From Labrenzia sp. 011 (GTDB lineage Bacteria; Pseudomonadota; Alphaproteobacteria; Rhizobiales; Stappiaceae), in contig NZ_QCYM01000004.1 in NCBI RefSeq assembly GCF_003075075.1, positions 1 through 64,000 of the forward strand: a stretch of 64,000 nucleotides of DNA, given 5' to 3'. How positions within the stretch are numbered: position 1 is the first letter of the stretch; each line of letters begins with the position of its first letter. Below are positions 15,223-25,566 of this stretch, piece by piece. The notes beneath the pieces are model-generated. The model was not told the DNA's origin. It was given only the letters and a program-made list of their open reading frames with translations, and searched no databases. Position numbers and translations under genes: made by a program.

Positions 15223-17940
15223 ATGGACAGTACCGGGACCGTCCGCACCGCGGATCAGAACAGGGCCCTTGGACTGAGTACAATCGCATTTACGGCGTGT
15301 TTTGCCGTCTGGACGATTTTCTCGATCATCGGTGTCGCCATCAAGGCGGAGTTGGGGCTGAACGATACCGAGTTCGGCCTTCTCGTTGCCACACCGATCC
15401 TGACCGGGTCCGTTACGCGCCTGTTCCTGGGTGTCTGGACGGAAAAATACGGTGGCAGGCTGGTCTTTTCGGTCCAGATGATCCTGACGGCTCTGGCCAC
15501 ATGGGCACTCACGCTGGCAGACAGCTACATCATGTATCTGATCGCCGCCCTGGGCATCGGCCTTGCGGGCGGATCGTTCATCATCGGCGTTGCCTATGTC
15601 TCGCGCTGGTACGACGCAGGCCGTCAGGGCACGGCGCTGGGCATCTTCGGTGCCGGCAATGTGGGTGCCGCGGTGACAAAGTTCGTCGCCCCCTTCGTGA
15701 TGGTCGCCTTCGGATGGCACGGCGTGGCCTACGCCTGGGCCGCGGGTCTGGCCATCATGGGCGTGCTGTTCTTTCTTCTGGCGAAAGACGATCCCGAACT
15801 GGTCGCGCGCCGCCAATCCGGTGTCCGGGCACCGTCCCTGGCCGAACAGTTCGCGCCCCTGAAGAATCTGCAGGTCTGGCGCTTCTCGCTTTACTACTTC
15901 TTCGCCTTTGGCGCCTTCGTCGCGCTGGCCCTGTGGCTGCCGCACTATCTGATCGACGTCTATAGCGTGAGCGTCGAGACCGCGGGCATGGCGGCCGCGT
16001 CCTTCAGCCTCGCCGCGTCGGTGTTCCGCGCCTATGGCGGCAAGCTGTCGGATCAGTTCGGGGCACGCAAGGTCATGTACTGGAGCCTCGGCTTCTCGAC
16101 CATTCTGCTGTTCATGCTGTCCTACCCGGCGACCGACTATGTCATCCAGGGACGGAACGGTCCGATCGCCTTTTCCACGAGCATGGGTTTCTGGCCCTTC
16201 GTGATGCTTCTGTTTGCCCTGGGATTCTTCATGAGCCTGGGGAAGGCAGCTGTCTTCAAACACATTCCGGTCTATTACCCCCAACATGTGGGGGCCGTCG
16301 GCGGTCTTGTCGGGATGATCGGCGGACTGGGGGGCTTCGTCCTGCCCATCGTGTTCGGCACGGTCCTGGACCTGACCGGGGTCTATACCTCCTGTTTTGC
16401 CCTGTTGTTCCTGTTGGTTGGAGCGGCTCTCGTCTGGATGCACTTTGCCATCCAGATGATGGAACGCGAGGCACATGGCGTGTCGCGCGACGCCTTGCCG
16501 GAACTGGCCGAACTGGACGGCTTTCCGCTGCCTGAAACCGCCGGGGCGCCTCACACACTTGAGGAATGGGTGCCTGAAAACGCCGCCTTCTGGCAGGCCA
16601 GGGGCCGCCGGATCGCCCGCCGCAACCTGTGGATTTCCATCCCGGCGCTGTTGCTGGCCTTCTCGGTCTGGATGGTCTGGTCGATGGTGGTGGCGAAGCT
16701 TCCGGCAATCGGCTTCGACTTCACCACGACCCAGCTGTTCTGGCTTGCGGCATTGCCGGGCCTGTCCGGGGCGACGCTGCGGATCTTCTACAGCTTCATG
16801 GTGCCGATCTTCGGCGGACGGTTGTGGACGACACTGTCGACGGCTTCGCTGCTGTTGCCCGCAATGGGCATTGGCTATGCGGTCCAGGACGCCGAGACGC
16901 CATATCTCATCTTCCTGGTTCTGGCGCTGCTGTGCGGCCTGGGCGGCGGCAACTTCGCCTCGTCGATGGCCAATATCGCCTTCTTCTTTCCGAAAGCCGA
17001 AAAGGGCAATGCCCTGGCCCTGAACGCAGGTCTGGGCAACCTGGGCGTTTCGGTGATGCAGTTCCTGGTGCCGCTTGTCATCACGATGGGCGTGTTCGGG
17101 GCGATGGGCGGCGACCCGGTTACGCTGGAAGACGGCAGCCAGCTGTGGATGCAGAACGCGGGCTTCATCTGGGTGCCCTTCATCCTCCTGTCGACAGTCG
17201 CTGCATGGCTCGGGATGAACGACATCGCCGATGCCAAGGCCAGCTTCCGCGAGCAGGCGATCATTTTCACCCGCAAGCACAACTGGCTGATGTGCATTCT
17301 CTATACCGGCACATTCGGCAGCTTCATCGGCTATTCGGCAGGCTTCCCGCTGCTGACCCGACTGGCCTTTCCCGAAGTGAATGCGCTGCAATTCGTGTTC
17401 CTCGGGCCGCTGGTGGGGGCTCTGAGCCGGGCCGCCACCGGGTGGGTGTCCGACCGCTTCGGCGGCGGGCGTGTCACCCTGTGGGTCTTTGTCGCCATGA
17501 TCGTCGCGGTCTTCGGTGTCATCACCTCACTGGGAGCGGGCAGCTTCACGGCATTCTTTGCCTGTTTCATGGCGCTGTTCTTCCTGACCGGGGTCGGCAA
17601 TGCCTCCACCTTCCAGATGATACCCGCGATCATGGGGCGCGAAGTGCCGCGCCTGATGCCGGAACTGGATGCGGCCGAAAGCCGCCGCCAGGCGGAACGC
17701 GAAAGCGCCGCGATCATCGCCTTCACATCCGCCATCGCCGCCTACGGAGCGTTCTTCATCCCGCAGGCATATGGCACGTCGATCGCGATGACAGGCTCCG
17801 CCGTCGGCGCGCTGTGGGGCTTTCTGGTCTTCTACGTCATCTGCCTGGTGCTGACCTGGGTCTACTACGCGCGCCCGGGCGGGCTTCTCCATGACATCGA
17901 ACGCGGTCGCGGCGCTGCCGCCGCCCAACCGGCCGAATAG
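15223..17940 (+). CDS. narK: NarK1-NarK2 fusion, nitrate/nitrite transporter
   Basis: 905 residues, about twice a single NarK. Two MFS domains are joined head to tail. Domain 1 (about 20-430) carries a nitrate signature region around GLGGGSFIIGVAYVSRWY. Domain 2 (about 465-890) carries LCGLGGGNFASSMANIAFFFP, the NarK nitrate motif. In Paracoccus such fusions combine a nitrate/proton symporter with a nitrate/nitrite antiporter. The start is the ATG at 15223, preceded by GAGGAGG at 8 bases; upstream in-frame starts run into the FNR box. narG follows after 13 bases, so uptake and reduction share one transcript. Confidence 0.95.
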   Translation: MDSTGTVRTADQNRALGLSTIAFTACFAVWTIFSIIGVAIKAELGLNDTEFGLLVATPILTGSVTRLFLGVWTEKYGGRLVFSVQMILTALATWALTLADSYIMYLIAALGIGLAGGSFIIGVAYVSRWYDAGRQGTALGIFGAGNVGAAVTKFVAPFVMVAFGWHGVAYAWAAGLAIMGVLFFLLAKDDPELVARRQSGVRAPSLAEQFAPLKNLQVWRFSLYYFFAFGAFVALALWLPHYLIDVYSVSVETAGMAAASFSLAASVFRAYGGKLSDQFGARKVMYWSLGFSTILLFMLSYPATDYVIQGRNGPIAFSTSMGFWPFVMLLFALGFFMSLGKAAVFKHIPVYYPQHVGAVGGLVGMIGGLGGFVLPIVFGTVLDLTGVYTSCFALLFLLVGAALVWMHFAIQMMEREAHGVSRDALPELAELDGFPLPETAGAPHTLEEWVPENAAFWQARGRRIARRNLWISIPALLLAFSVWMVWSMVVAKLPAIGFDFTTTQLFWLAALPGLSGATLRIFYSFMVPIFGGRLWTTLSTASLLLPAMGIGYAVQDAETPYLIFLVLALLCGLGGGNFASSMANIAFFFPKAEKGNALALNAGLGNLGVSVMQFLVPLVITMGVFGAMGGDPVTLEDGSQLWMQNAGFIWVPFILLSTVAAWLGMNDIADAKASFREQAIIFTRKHNWLMCILYTGTFGSFIGYSAGFPLLTRLAFPEVNALQFVFLGPLVGALSRAATGWVSDRFGGGRVTLWVFVAMIVAVFGVITSLGAGSFTAFFACFMALFFLTGVGNASTFQMIPAIMGREVPRLMPELDAAESRRQAERESAAIIAFTSAIAAYGAFFIPQAYGTSIAMTGSAVGALWGFLVFYVICLVLTWVYYARPGGLLHDIERGRGAAAAQPAE

Positions 17941-17953
17941 GAAAGGAAACACC

Positions 17954-20900
17954 ATGAGCCATCTGCTCGACAGATTGAACTTTCTGCAGCCCAAGGAACT
18001 CGAACAGTTTTCGGACGGGCACGGACAGGTCACTCGTGAAAGCCGCGACTGGGAGGATACCTACCGCAACCGCTGGCGGCACGACAAGATCGTGCGGTCC
18101 ACGCACGGGGTGAACTGCACCGGGTCGTGCAGCTGGAAGATCTACGTCAAGTCCGGCATCGTGACCTGGGAAACCCAGCAGACCGACTACCCCCGCACCC
18201 GTGCGGATCTGCCCAATCACGAGCCGCGCGGCTGTGCCCGGGGAGCAAGCTACAGCTGGTATCTGTATTCGGCCAACCGGGTGAAAAATCCGCTGGTGCG
18301 CGGCCGGCTGATGAAGATCTGGCGCGAGCTGCGCAAGACGCTGGGCCCGATCGAAGCCTGGACCAAACTGCAGGCAGACCCGGTCCTGCGCGCCTCCTAT
18401 GTCAAGACGCGCGGCAAGGGAGGTTTCGTGCGCGCCACCTGGGACGAGGCGACCGAGATCACCGCCGCCGCCAATGCCTATACGGCCAGGACCTGGGGCC
18501 CCGACCGCGTGTTCGGCTTTTCGCCGATCCCGGCCATGTCGATGGTCAGCTATGCCGCCGGCGCGCGCTATCTCAGCCTTCTGGGCGGCACCTGCCTGAG
18601 CTTCTATGACTGGTATTGCGACCTGCCGCCGGCGTCCCCGATGACCTGGGGCGAACAGACGGACGTGCCGGAGAGCGCAGACTGGTACAATGCCGGTTTT
18701 CTGCTGCTGTGGGGCTCGAACGTGCCGCAGACACGCACGCCGGATGCGCATTTCTACACGGAAGTGCGCTACAAGGGCACCAAGTCCGCCGTGGTCTCGC
18801 CGGACTATTCCGAGGCAGCGAAATTCGGCGATGTGTGGCTGAACGCCCGGCAAGGCACGGACGCGGCTCTGGCCATGGCCTTCGGGCACGTGATCCTGCG
18901 GGAATTCCATCTGGATCGCCAGGTCGACTATTTCGAGGACTATACACGCAAATATTCCGACTTTCCGATGCTGGTCAGGCTGGAGGAACAGGACGGCAAG
19001 CTGGTTCCCGGCCGGTTCCTGCGCGCCGACGATCTGGACGACAAGCTGGGGGAGGCCAACAACCCCGAATGGAAGACCGTCGCCTATGACGAACTCAGCG
19101 GGGGACTGGTCGCGCCGAACGGGTCGATCGGCTATCGCTGGGGGCAGGACGGTGTCTGGAACCTCGAGGAAAAGGCGAAGGATGCCCAGACCCGTCTTCG
19201 GAAGAGCTTTGTGCGCGAGGAAGATCACGATGAGGTTCTCGGCGTCGACTTTCCCTATTTCGGCGGCATGGCCGTCGGCCAGTTTGCCACCAACGCCGAT
19301 CACCCGGATGTTCTGACCCGCAATGTCCCGGTGAAGGTGATCGAGACGAAGGAGGGCAAGGTCCGGGTCGCGACCGTGTTCGATCTTTTCTGCGCCAACT
19401 ACGGTCTCGATCGCGGACTGGGCGGCGACTGGGTCACGAACGACTTTGCCAACGACATGCCCGGCACCCCCGCCTGGGCGGAAAAGATCACCGGTGTGAA
19501 GGCCGACAAGATCATTCATGTGGCGCGCGAATTCGCCTCCAATGCGGCAAAGACGCATGGCAAGTCGATGGTGATCCTCGGTGCGGGGATCAACCACTGG
19601 TATCACATGGACATGTCCTACCGCGGCATCATCAACATGCTGGTGATGTGCGGTTGCGTCGGTCAGTCCGGTGGCGGCTGGGCGCATTACGTGGGGCAGG
19701 AAAAGCTGCGTCCGCAGACCGGCTGGCTGCCACTGTGCTTTGCGCTGGACTGGAACCGGCCGCCGCGCCAGATGAACGGCACCAGCGCGTTCTATGCTCA
19801 TACCGACCAATGGCGGTATGAGAAGATGACCGTGAAGGACATCCTGTCGCCGACGGCACCTGAAGGCGACTGGGACATCTCCATGATTGACTACAACATC
19901 CGTGCCGAACGGATGGGGTGGCTGCCTTCTGCGCCGCAGTTGAAAACCAATCCGCTGGAGGTGGGGAAGGCGGCGAAGGCGGCGGGCAAGGACATTCCGG
20001 CCTATGTCGCGGAGACCCTGAAGTCCGGCGAATTGCAGATGTCCTGCGAAGATCCCGATGCGCCGGAAAACTGGCCTCGCAACATGTTTGTCTGGCGCTC
20101 CAACCTGCTGGGATCGAGCGGCAAGGGGCATGAATATTTCCTCAAGCACCTGCTGGGCACCGACCATGGTGTCCTGGGAGCGGATCTGGGTGAGGAAGGC
20201 GGCCAGATGCCGAAGGAGGCGGTCTGGCACAAGGACGCGCCGCGCGGGAAACTGGACCTTCTGGTGACCATCGACTTCCGCATGTCCACCACGGCGGTCT
20301 ATTCCGACATCGTCCTGCCCACGGCGTCCTGGTACGAAAAGGACGACATGAACACATCGGACATGCATCCGTTCATCCACCCGCTTCAGGCGGCGGTCGA
20401 TCCGGCCTACGAATCCAGATCCGACTGGGAAATCTTCAAGTCTCTTGCCCGGAAACTGCAGGACATCGTCCCCGGCTATCTCGGCAGGGAGACGGACGTG
20501 GTGGCCGTGCCGACGTTGCACGACACGCCGTCCGAGCTTGCCCAGGACCAGGTGAGAGACTGGAAAAAGGGCGAATGCGATCTGATCCCCGGCAAGACAG
20601 CGCCCAATTACGTGCCCGTCGAGCGGGACTATACCGCGATCCATGACCGCTTTGTCACGCTCGGGCCCCTCATGGACAAGCTCGGCAACGGCGGCAAGGG
20701 GATCACCTGGAACACCGAGGATGAAGTCGAAAACCTTGGTGATCTGAACGGGCGGCAGCTGGACGGCTCCGCCGCTGGCCGGCCCAGGATCGACACCGGC
20801 ATCGACGCCTGCGAAACGATCCTGATGCTGGCGCCCGAGACCAATGGCGAAGTCGCGGTCAAGGCCTGGCAGTCGCTGGAAAAGGCGACCGGGCGCGAAC

Positions 20901-21694
20901 ATGCCCATCTGGCCGAAGGTGAGCACCACAACAAGATCCGCTTTCGTGACATCGCCGCCCAGCCGCGCAAGATCATCTCCAGCCCCACGTGGTCGGGCAT
21001 TGAATCGGAGAAAGTCAGCTACAACGCCGGCTATACCAACGTGCATGAACTGATCCCGTGGCGGACGCTGACGGGCCGGCAGCAGCTCTATCAGGATCAC
21101 CTGTGGATGCGGGCCTTCGGCGAAGGCTTCATGTCCTACCGGCCGCCGGTCGACCTGAAGTCGGTGACGGAGGCGGTGAAGGACAAGGGCGACACTCTGG
21201 TCCTGAACTTCATAACGCCGCACCAGAAATGGGGCATCCATTCCACCTATACCGACAACCTGCTGATGCTGACCCTGAACCGGGGCGGGCCGGTGGTCTG
21301 GATATCGGAGGTGGACGCGGCAACCGCGGGCATCGCCGACAACGACTGGATCGAGGTGTACAACGTCAACGGCGCGCTGACGGCCCGGGCCGTTGTGTCC
21401 CAGCGGATCAAGAAGGGCACCACCTTCATGTATCACGCCCAGGAAAAGATCGTGAACACGCCGGGGTCGCAGAAGACCGGCAATCGCGGCGGCATCCACA
21501 ATTCCGTCACGCGCACGGTGCTGAAGCCGACCCATATGATCGGCGGCTATGCCCAGCAATCCTACGGTTTCAACTACTACGGCACGGTCGGCGCGAACCG
21601 GGACGAATTTGTCGTCGTGAGAAAGATGAACAAGGTCGACTGGCTTGACGCCGAGAAGCCGTACCAACCCGCTCAGACGGAGGCCGCAGAATGA
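17954..21694 (+). CDS. narG: Respiratory nitrate reductase alpha subunit
   Basis: 1246 residues, the expected size. The Mo-bisMGD catalytic subunit facing the cytoplasm; it reduces nitrate to nitrite. The N-terminal FS0 cluster ligands are seen as His51, Cys55, Cys59 and Cys94, the same spacing as E. coli NarG. The conserved YCDLPPASPMTWGEQTD region holds the Mo-ligand aspartate. AAAGGAAAC lies just before the ATG at 17954. No twin-arginine leader is visible, so this is the membrane-bound Nar type and not periplasmic Nap. It overlaps narH by four bases. Confidence 0.98.
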   Translation: MSHLLDRLNFLQPKELEQFSDGHGQVTRESRDWEDTYRNRWRHDKIVRSTHGVNCTGSCSWKIYVKSGIVTWETQQTDYPRTRADLPNHEPRGCARGASYSWYLYSANRVKNPLVRGRLMKIWRELRKTLGPIEAWTKLQADPVLRASYVKTRGKGGFVRATWDEATEITAAANAYTARTWGPDRVFGFSPIPAMSMVSYAAGARYLSLLGGTCLSFYDWYCDLPPASPMTWGEQTDVPESADWYNAGFLLLWGSNVPQTRTPDAHFYTEVRYKGTKSAVVSPDYSEAAKFGDVWLNARQGTDAALAMAFGHVILREFHLDRQVDYFEDYTRKYSDFPMLVRLEEQDGKLVPGRFLRADDLDDKLGEANNPEWKTVAYDELSGGLVAPNGSIGYRWGQDGVWNLEEKAKDAQTRLRKSFVREEDHDEVLGVDFPYFGGMAVGQFATNADHPDVLTRNVPVKVIETKEGKVRVATVFDLFCANYGLDRGLGGDWVTNDFANDMPGTPAWAEKITGVKADKIIHVAREFASNAAKTHGKSMVILGAGINHWYHMDMSYRGIINMLVMCGCVGQSGGGWAHYVGQEKLRPQTGWLPLCFALDWNRPPRQMNGTSAFYAHTDQWRYEKMTVKDILSPTAPEGDWDISMIDYNIRAERMGWLPSAPQLKTNPLEVGKAAKAAGKDIPAYVAETLKSGELQMSCEDPDAPENWPRNMFVWRSNLLGSSGKGHEYFLKHLLGTDHGVLGADLGEEGGQMPKEAVWHKDAPRGKLDLLVTIDFRMSTTAVYSDIVLPTASWYEKDDMNTSDMHPFIHPLQAAVDPAYESRSDWEIFKSLARKLQDIVPGYLGRETDVVAVPTLHDTPSELAQDQVRDWKKGECDLIPGKTAPNYVPVERDYTAIHDRFVTLGPLMDKLGNGGKGITWNTEDEVENLGDLNGRQLDGSAAGRPRIDTGIDACETILMLAPETNGEVAVKAWQSLEKATGREHAHLAEGEHHNKIRFRDIAAQPRKIISSPTWSGIESEKVSYNAGYTNVHELIPWRTLTGRQQLYQDHLWMRAFGEGFMSYRPPVDLKSVTEAVKDKGDTLVLNFITPHQKWGIHSTYTDNLLMLTLNRGGPVVWISEVDAATAGIADNDWIEVYNVNGALTARAVVSQRIKKGTTFMYHAQEKIVNTPGSQKTGNRGGIHNSVTRTVLKPTHMIGGYAQQSYGFNYYGTVGANRDEFVVVRKMNKVDWLDAEKPYQPAQTEAAE

Positions 21695-23214
21695 AAGTCC
21701 GCGCACAAATCGGCATGGTGCTGAACCTCGACAAATGCATCGGGTGTCACACCTGCTCTGTCACCTGCAAGAACGTGTGGACCAGCCGCGAGGGGGTCGA
21801 ATACGCATGGTTCAACAACGTCGAAACCAAGCCCGGCCTTGGCTATCCCACGGACTGGGAGAACCAGAAACGCTGGAAGGGTGGCTGGGAGCGTACCAGA
21901 TCCGGCAAACTTCAGCCCAGGCAGGGCGGCAAGTGGCGGATCCTGGCGAATATCTTCGGCAATCCGAACCTGCCGGAAATCGACGATTACTATGAACCTT
22001 TCACCTTCGACTACGACCACCTGAAATCGGCGCCCGAGATGGAGGCCTTTCCGACGGCCCGCCCGCGTTCGGTCATCACCGGCGAGCGGATCGAGAAGAT
22101 CGAGAAAGGTCCGAACTGGGACGAAATCCTGGGCGGCGAATTTTCGAAGCGGTCCGGGGACTACAACTTCGAGGGCATTCAGAAGGAGATCTACGGGGAA
22201 TACGAAAACACCTTCATGATGTATCTGCCCCGGCTGTGCGAACACTGCCTGAACCCGGCCTGCGTATCGTCGTGCCCCTCGGGCGCGATCTACAAGCGCG
22301 AGGAGGACGGCATCGTCCTGATCGACCAGGAAGTGTGCCGCGGCTGGCGCATGTGCGTGTCCGGCTGCCCCTACAAGAAGGTGTATTACAACTGGTCCAC
22401 CGGCAAATCCGAGAAATGCACCCTGTGTTACCCGCGGATCGAGTCCGGCAACCCGACGGTCTGTTCGGAAACCTGCGTGGGGCGTATCCGCTATCTGGGC
22501 GTGATGCTCTATGACGCCGACAAGATCGAGGAAGCGGCCAACATGGAGGACGAGCAGGATCTCTATGATGCCCAGCTCGGCGTTTTCCTGGACCCCAACG
22601 ATCCGGCGGTCATCGAGGCGGCGCGTGCCGACGGCATTCCCGAGGACTGGATCAAGGCGGCGCGCGAAAGCCCGATCTGGAAAATGGCGATGGAGTGGAA
22701 GGTGGCCTTTCCGCTGCATCCGGAATACCGGACGCTGCCCATGGTCTGGTATATCCCGCCGCTTTCGCCCATCCAGAATGCCGCCGAGGCCGGCAAGATC
22801 GGGCTTGACGGCGCCATGCCCGACGTCCGCAACCTGCGTATTCCGGTGCGTTACCTGGCCAATATGCTCACCGCCGGCGATGAGGAACCCGTGATCAGCG
22901 CTCTGGAACGGATGCTGGCGATGCGGTCCTACATGCGTTCGAAGACCGTGGAGGGTGTCATCGACGAAGGCATCGCCGAGCGCGTCGGCCTGAGCGGCCG
23001 CATGATCGAGGACATGTACAAGATCATGGCTCTGGCGGATTACGAGGACCGTTTCGTGATCCCCACCACCCATCGCGAACAGGTCGAGGACGCCTATGAC
23101 CTGCGCGGGGGCTGCGGATTTACCGACTCCAACGGATGTTCGTCGGGCATTTCGACGGGATCCTTGTTCGGCGGGTCCAGAAAACCCCTCAAGATGCCTT
23201 CGGAGGTGCTGTGA
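21691..23214 (+). CDS. narH: Respiratory nitrate reductase beta subunit
   Basis: 507 residues. This electron-transfer subunit carries three 4Fe-4S clusters and one 3Fe-4S cluster between NarI and NarG. The Cys sets are CIGCHTCSVTCKNVW at the start, CEHCLNPACVSSCPSG, CRGWRMCVSGCP, in which Trp replaces a Cys as needed for the 3Fe cluster, and CTLCYPRIESGNPTVCSETC. The start overlaps narG (ATGA), and the stop overlaps the narJ start by one base (TGATG). Confidence 0.98.
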   Translation: MKVRAQIGMVLNLDKCIGCHTCSVTCKNVWTSREGVEYAWFNNVETKPGLGYPTDWENQKRWKGGWERTRSGKLQPRQGGKWRILANIFGNPNLPEIDDYYEPFTFDYDHLKSAPEMEAFPTARPRSVITGERIEKIEKGPNWDEILGGEFSKRSGDYNFEGIQKEIYGEYENTFMMYLPRLCEHCLNPACVSSCPSGAIYKREEDGIVLIDQEVCRGWRMCVSGCPYKKVYYNWSTGKSEKCTLCYPRIESGNPTVCSETCVGRIRYLGVMLYDADKIEEAANMEDEQDLYDAQLGVFLDPNDPAVIEAARADGIPEDWIKAARESPIWKMAMEWKVAFPLHPEYRTLPMVWYIPPLSPIQNAAEAGKIGLDGAMPDVRNLRIPVRYLANMLTAGDEEPVISALERMLAMRSYMRSKTVEGVIDEGIAERVGLSGRMIEDMYKIMALADYEDRFVIPTTHREQVEDAYDLRGGCGFTDSNGCSSGISTGSLFGGSRKPLKMPSEVL

Positions 23215-23939
23215 TGGACCCCCAACTCCAGGATCGCACGCTCAAGGCCCTGTCGCTGGTCCTGAGCTACCCGACACGGGAATTGCAGAAGGCCATGCCG
23301 GAGATCGGTGCCGTTCTGGCCTCCGACACGCGGCTGACCGCCGCCGAGCGGCGGGCATTGCGCCCGCTGGTCGAGGAACTGGCCAGTCGCGACATTTACG
23401 ATCTCGAGGAGCAATATGTCATGCTCTTCGACCGGTCGCGCACCCTGTCCCTGAACCTGTTTGAACATGTCCACGGCGAAAGCCGGGATCGGGGAGGGGC
23501 GATGGTGTCGCTGGTCGAAACCTACCGTGCGGGCGGGTTCGATCCGGTGACACCGGAGCTTCCGGACCATCTTCCGGTCCTGCTGGAGTTCCTTGCCACA
23601 CGTCCGTTCACCGAGGCCCGCGAAACCCTGGCGGATGCGGCGCATATCTTCACCGCCCTGATCGGCCGGCTTTCGCGGCGCGAAAGCAATTATGCGCCGG
23701 TGTTCGGAGCGTTGGTGCAACTGTCCGGGGTGAAGGCAGACAAGGAAGCGGTGGCAGAAATGCTCGACCGGCCCGACGACGATCCCAACGATCTTCAAGC
23801 GCTTGACGAGGTCTGGGAGGAAAGCGAAGTGCTGTTCGGTCCCGATCCGAATGCCGACTGCCCGCAAGTGCGCGACATGCTCGCCAAAATGGATCCCCCC
23901 CAGACGCCCGCGCCGATGCTTCGGCCGGCGGCTGACTGA
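23214..23939 (+). CDS. narJ: Nitrate reductase molybdenum cofactor assembly chaperone NarJ
   Basis: 241 residues, all helical in appearance, of the NarJ/TorD family. LKALSLVLSYPTRELQ at the start and the EQYVMLFDRSRTLSLNLFEHVHGESRDRG core are the diagnostic parts. NarJ binds NarG and lets Mo-cofactor and clusters be inserted before membrane docking; it is not part of the final complex. GGAGG lies 8 bases upstream of the ATG. The acidic Pro-rich tail is normal. Confidence 0.96.
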   Translation: MDPQLQDRTLKALSLVLSYPTRELQKAMPEIGAVLASDTRLTAAERRALRPLVEELASRDIYDLEEQYVMLFDRSRTLSLNLFEHVHGESRDRGGAMVSLVETYRAGGFDPVTPELPDHLPVLLEFLATRPFTEARETLADAAHIFTALIGRLSRRESNYAPVFGALVQLSGVKADKEAVAEMLDRPDDDPNDLQALDEVWEESEVLFGPDPNADCPQVRDMLAKMDPPQTPAPMLRPAAD

Positions 23940-23950
23940 CGGAGGCTCAG

Positions 23951-24685
23951 ATGCATACCTTCATTTTCGGAATCTATCCCTATATCGCCCTGACCGTGCT
24001 CGTGATCGGCAGTATCGTTCGTTACGAGCGCGATCCCTTCACCTGGAAAACGGAGTCCAGCCAGCTGTTGCGCAGCAAACGGCTGATCGTCGGGTCGATC
24101 CTGTTCCACATCGGCGTTTTGACGATCTTCTTCGGGCATGTTGTCGGCCTGCTGACGCCCATTCCGCTGCTGGAAGCGCTGCATGTCGGCCACGAGTTCA
24201 AGCAGATCCTGGCAATTGTCGTAGGCGGGGCCGGGGCCGTATCGGCGCTGATCGGCGGTTTCATCCTGCTGCACCGCAGGCTGTCGGATCCGCGCATCCG
24301 CAAGACCTCCAGCACGATGGACATCGCGATCCTGTCGCTGCTGCTGTTTCAGCTGGTGCTCGGGACCCTGTCGATCTTCGTTTCCCTTGAGCACATCGAT
24401 GGCAGCGAAATGATCAAATTCATGATGTGGGCGCAGGGCATCTTCACGCTCGATCCGAACGCCGCCAGCTATACCGAAGGCACCTCGTGGATCTTCGAGC
24501 TCCATATCCTGACGGGTCTGACGATCTTCGTCCTGTTCCCCTTCACCCGGCTGGTTCACATGCTGTCGGGCATCTTCGTACCTCTGCGATACCTGTTCCT
24601 GCGTCCCGGGTATCAGATCGTGCGGTCCCGCCGTCAGACGACGCCGGCGCAACGGCGCGCCTCCACTCAAACTCCGGCGGAGTAG
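23951..24685 (+). CDS. narI: Respiratory nitrate reductase gamma subunit (cytochrome b)
   Basis: 244 residues with five membrane helices and two b hemes. Ligand histidines are visible at His53 and His63 (FHIGVLTIFFGHVVG), and the second pair lies in the ELHILTGLTIFVLFPFTRLVHML helix. NarI takes electrons from the quinol pool on the periplasmic side. The C-terminal tail is longer and more basic than in E. coli, with no obvious extra domain. It lies 11 bases after narJ. Confidence 0.97.
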   Translation: MHTFIFGIYPYIALTVLVIGSIVRYERDPFTWKTESSQLLRSKRLIVGSILFHIGVLTIFFGHVVGLLTPIPLLEALHVGHEFKQILAIVVGGAGAVSALIGGFILLHRRLSDPRIRKTSSTMDIAILSLLLFQLVLGTLSIFVSLEHIDGSEMIKFMMWAQGIFTLDPNAASYTEGTSWIFELHILTGLTIFVLFPFTRLVHMLSGIFVPLRYLFLRPGYQIVRSRRQTTPAQRRASTQTPAE

Positions 24686-24690
24686 CGATC

Positions 24691-25551
24691 ATGGCAGAAC
24701 CGCTTCGAACAGTCGTAAGCCACAACGGCAAGGCTCTGGGAGGGCAGCAAACGGCTCCCAGGACCGCGGAAACCTCCCTGGTCGTCAACGGCGAAAAGGT
24801 GCCGCATGCCGTTGTCGCCGCCGAAACGCAGAACCACGAGGCCCCGAAGGGAAATCCCGGCATCGCCTGGCGCAAGGCCGCCAATGCGGTCGCCATCCGG
24901 ACCCTGTTGCTGCAGGAAGCCCGGTCGCGCGGGATCGTGGCGGACCCGCAGGAAGTGGGCCCCGGACGTTTCGAAACCGAGGAAGAAGCCCTGATCCGGG
25001 GTCTTCTCGAACGGGTCATCGACGTTCCACTGCCTGACCAAAGCGACATTCGCCTGGAATGGGAGAAGAACCCGGCCCGCTTTCGGGCGCCGCCGCTCTG
25101 GGAAGTGTCGCACATTCTGTGCGCCTGCGATCCCCGCGATGAAGCCGGCCGGACAAAGGCGCTGGCACGTGCCGCCGGAATCCTTGAAGTGGCCCTGGGC
25201 GATCCGAAAGGGTTTGCGTCGCTGGCGGCGCGCGAAAGCGATTGCGGGTCGAAGGCGTCGGGCGGGGCGCTGGGACAGCTGGGACCGGGAGACACGGTCC
25301 CCGAGTTCGAGGCCGCCCTGCGGCAGCTTGCCGAAGGCGAGATCACCGCAGAGCCCGTTCTCACCCGTCATGGCTATCACATCATCCGGATGGACGCCCT
25401 GGGAGAAGGGCAGGTCCTGCCGTTTGAAGCTGTGCGGGAAAAGATCGCCGAGGCCATGGAGAAAACCGCCTGGGCCAGACAGGCGCGTCGGTTTGTCGAT
25501 CAATTGGTGAAAGCTGCGGAAATAGAAGGCGCTGACTTGAACATGGGCTGA
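24691..25551 (+). CDS. Parvulin-type peptidyl-prolyl isomerase of the nar operon
   Basis: 286 residues. A PpiC-like rotamase domain spans about 135-235, with VSHILCACDP at its start, GALGQLGPGDTVPEFEAAL in the middle and HGYHIIRM at the end. No signal peptide is visible, so it is probably cytosolic and may help fold NarG/NarH. The N-terminal 100 residues match the SurA/PpiC helical arm type (WRKAANAVAIRTLLLQEA). It starts 5 bases after narI. nar operons of related alphaproteobacteria also end with such a gene. The direct client is inferred. Confidence 0.9.
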   Translation: MAEPLRTVVSHNGKALGGQQTAPRTAETSLVVNGEKVPHAVVAAETQNHEAPKGNPGIAWRKAANAVAIRTLLLQEARSRGIVADPQEVGPGRFETEEEALIRGLLERVIDVPLPDQSDIRLEWEKNPARFRAPPLWEVSHILCACDPRDEAGRTKALARAAGILEVALGDPKGFASLAARESDCGSKASGGALGQLGPGDTVPEFEAALRQLAEGEITAEPVLTRHGYHIIRMDALGEGQVLPFEAVREKIAEAMEKTAWARQARRFVDQLVKAAEIEGADLNMG

Positions 25552-25566
25552 TCGGGAGGAAAGCCA

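Noticed and set aside
14716-17391. An 891-codon open frame opposite narK
   Set aside because: It is low-complexity, rich in Gln/His/Arg/Asp, typical of the reverse of membrane-protein coding, and covers a clear NarK fusion.
17837-21706. A 1289-codon open frame on the strand opposite narG
   Set aside because: narG is certain from motifs and length. The antisense frame is a GC-rich third-position artefact with no domain or ribosome site.
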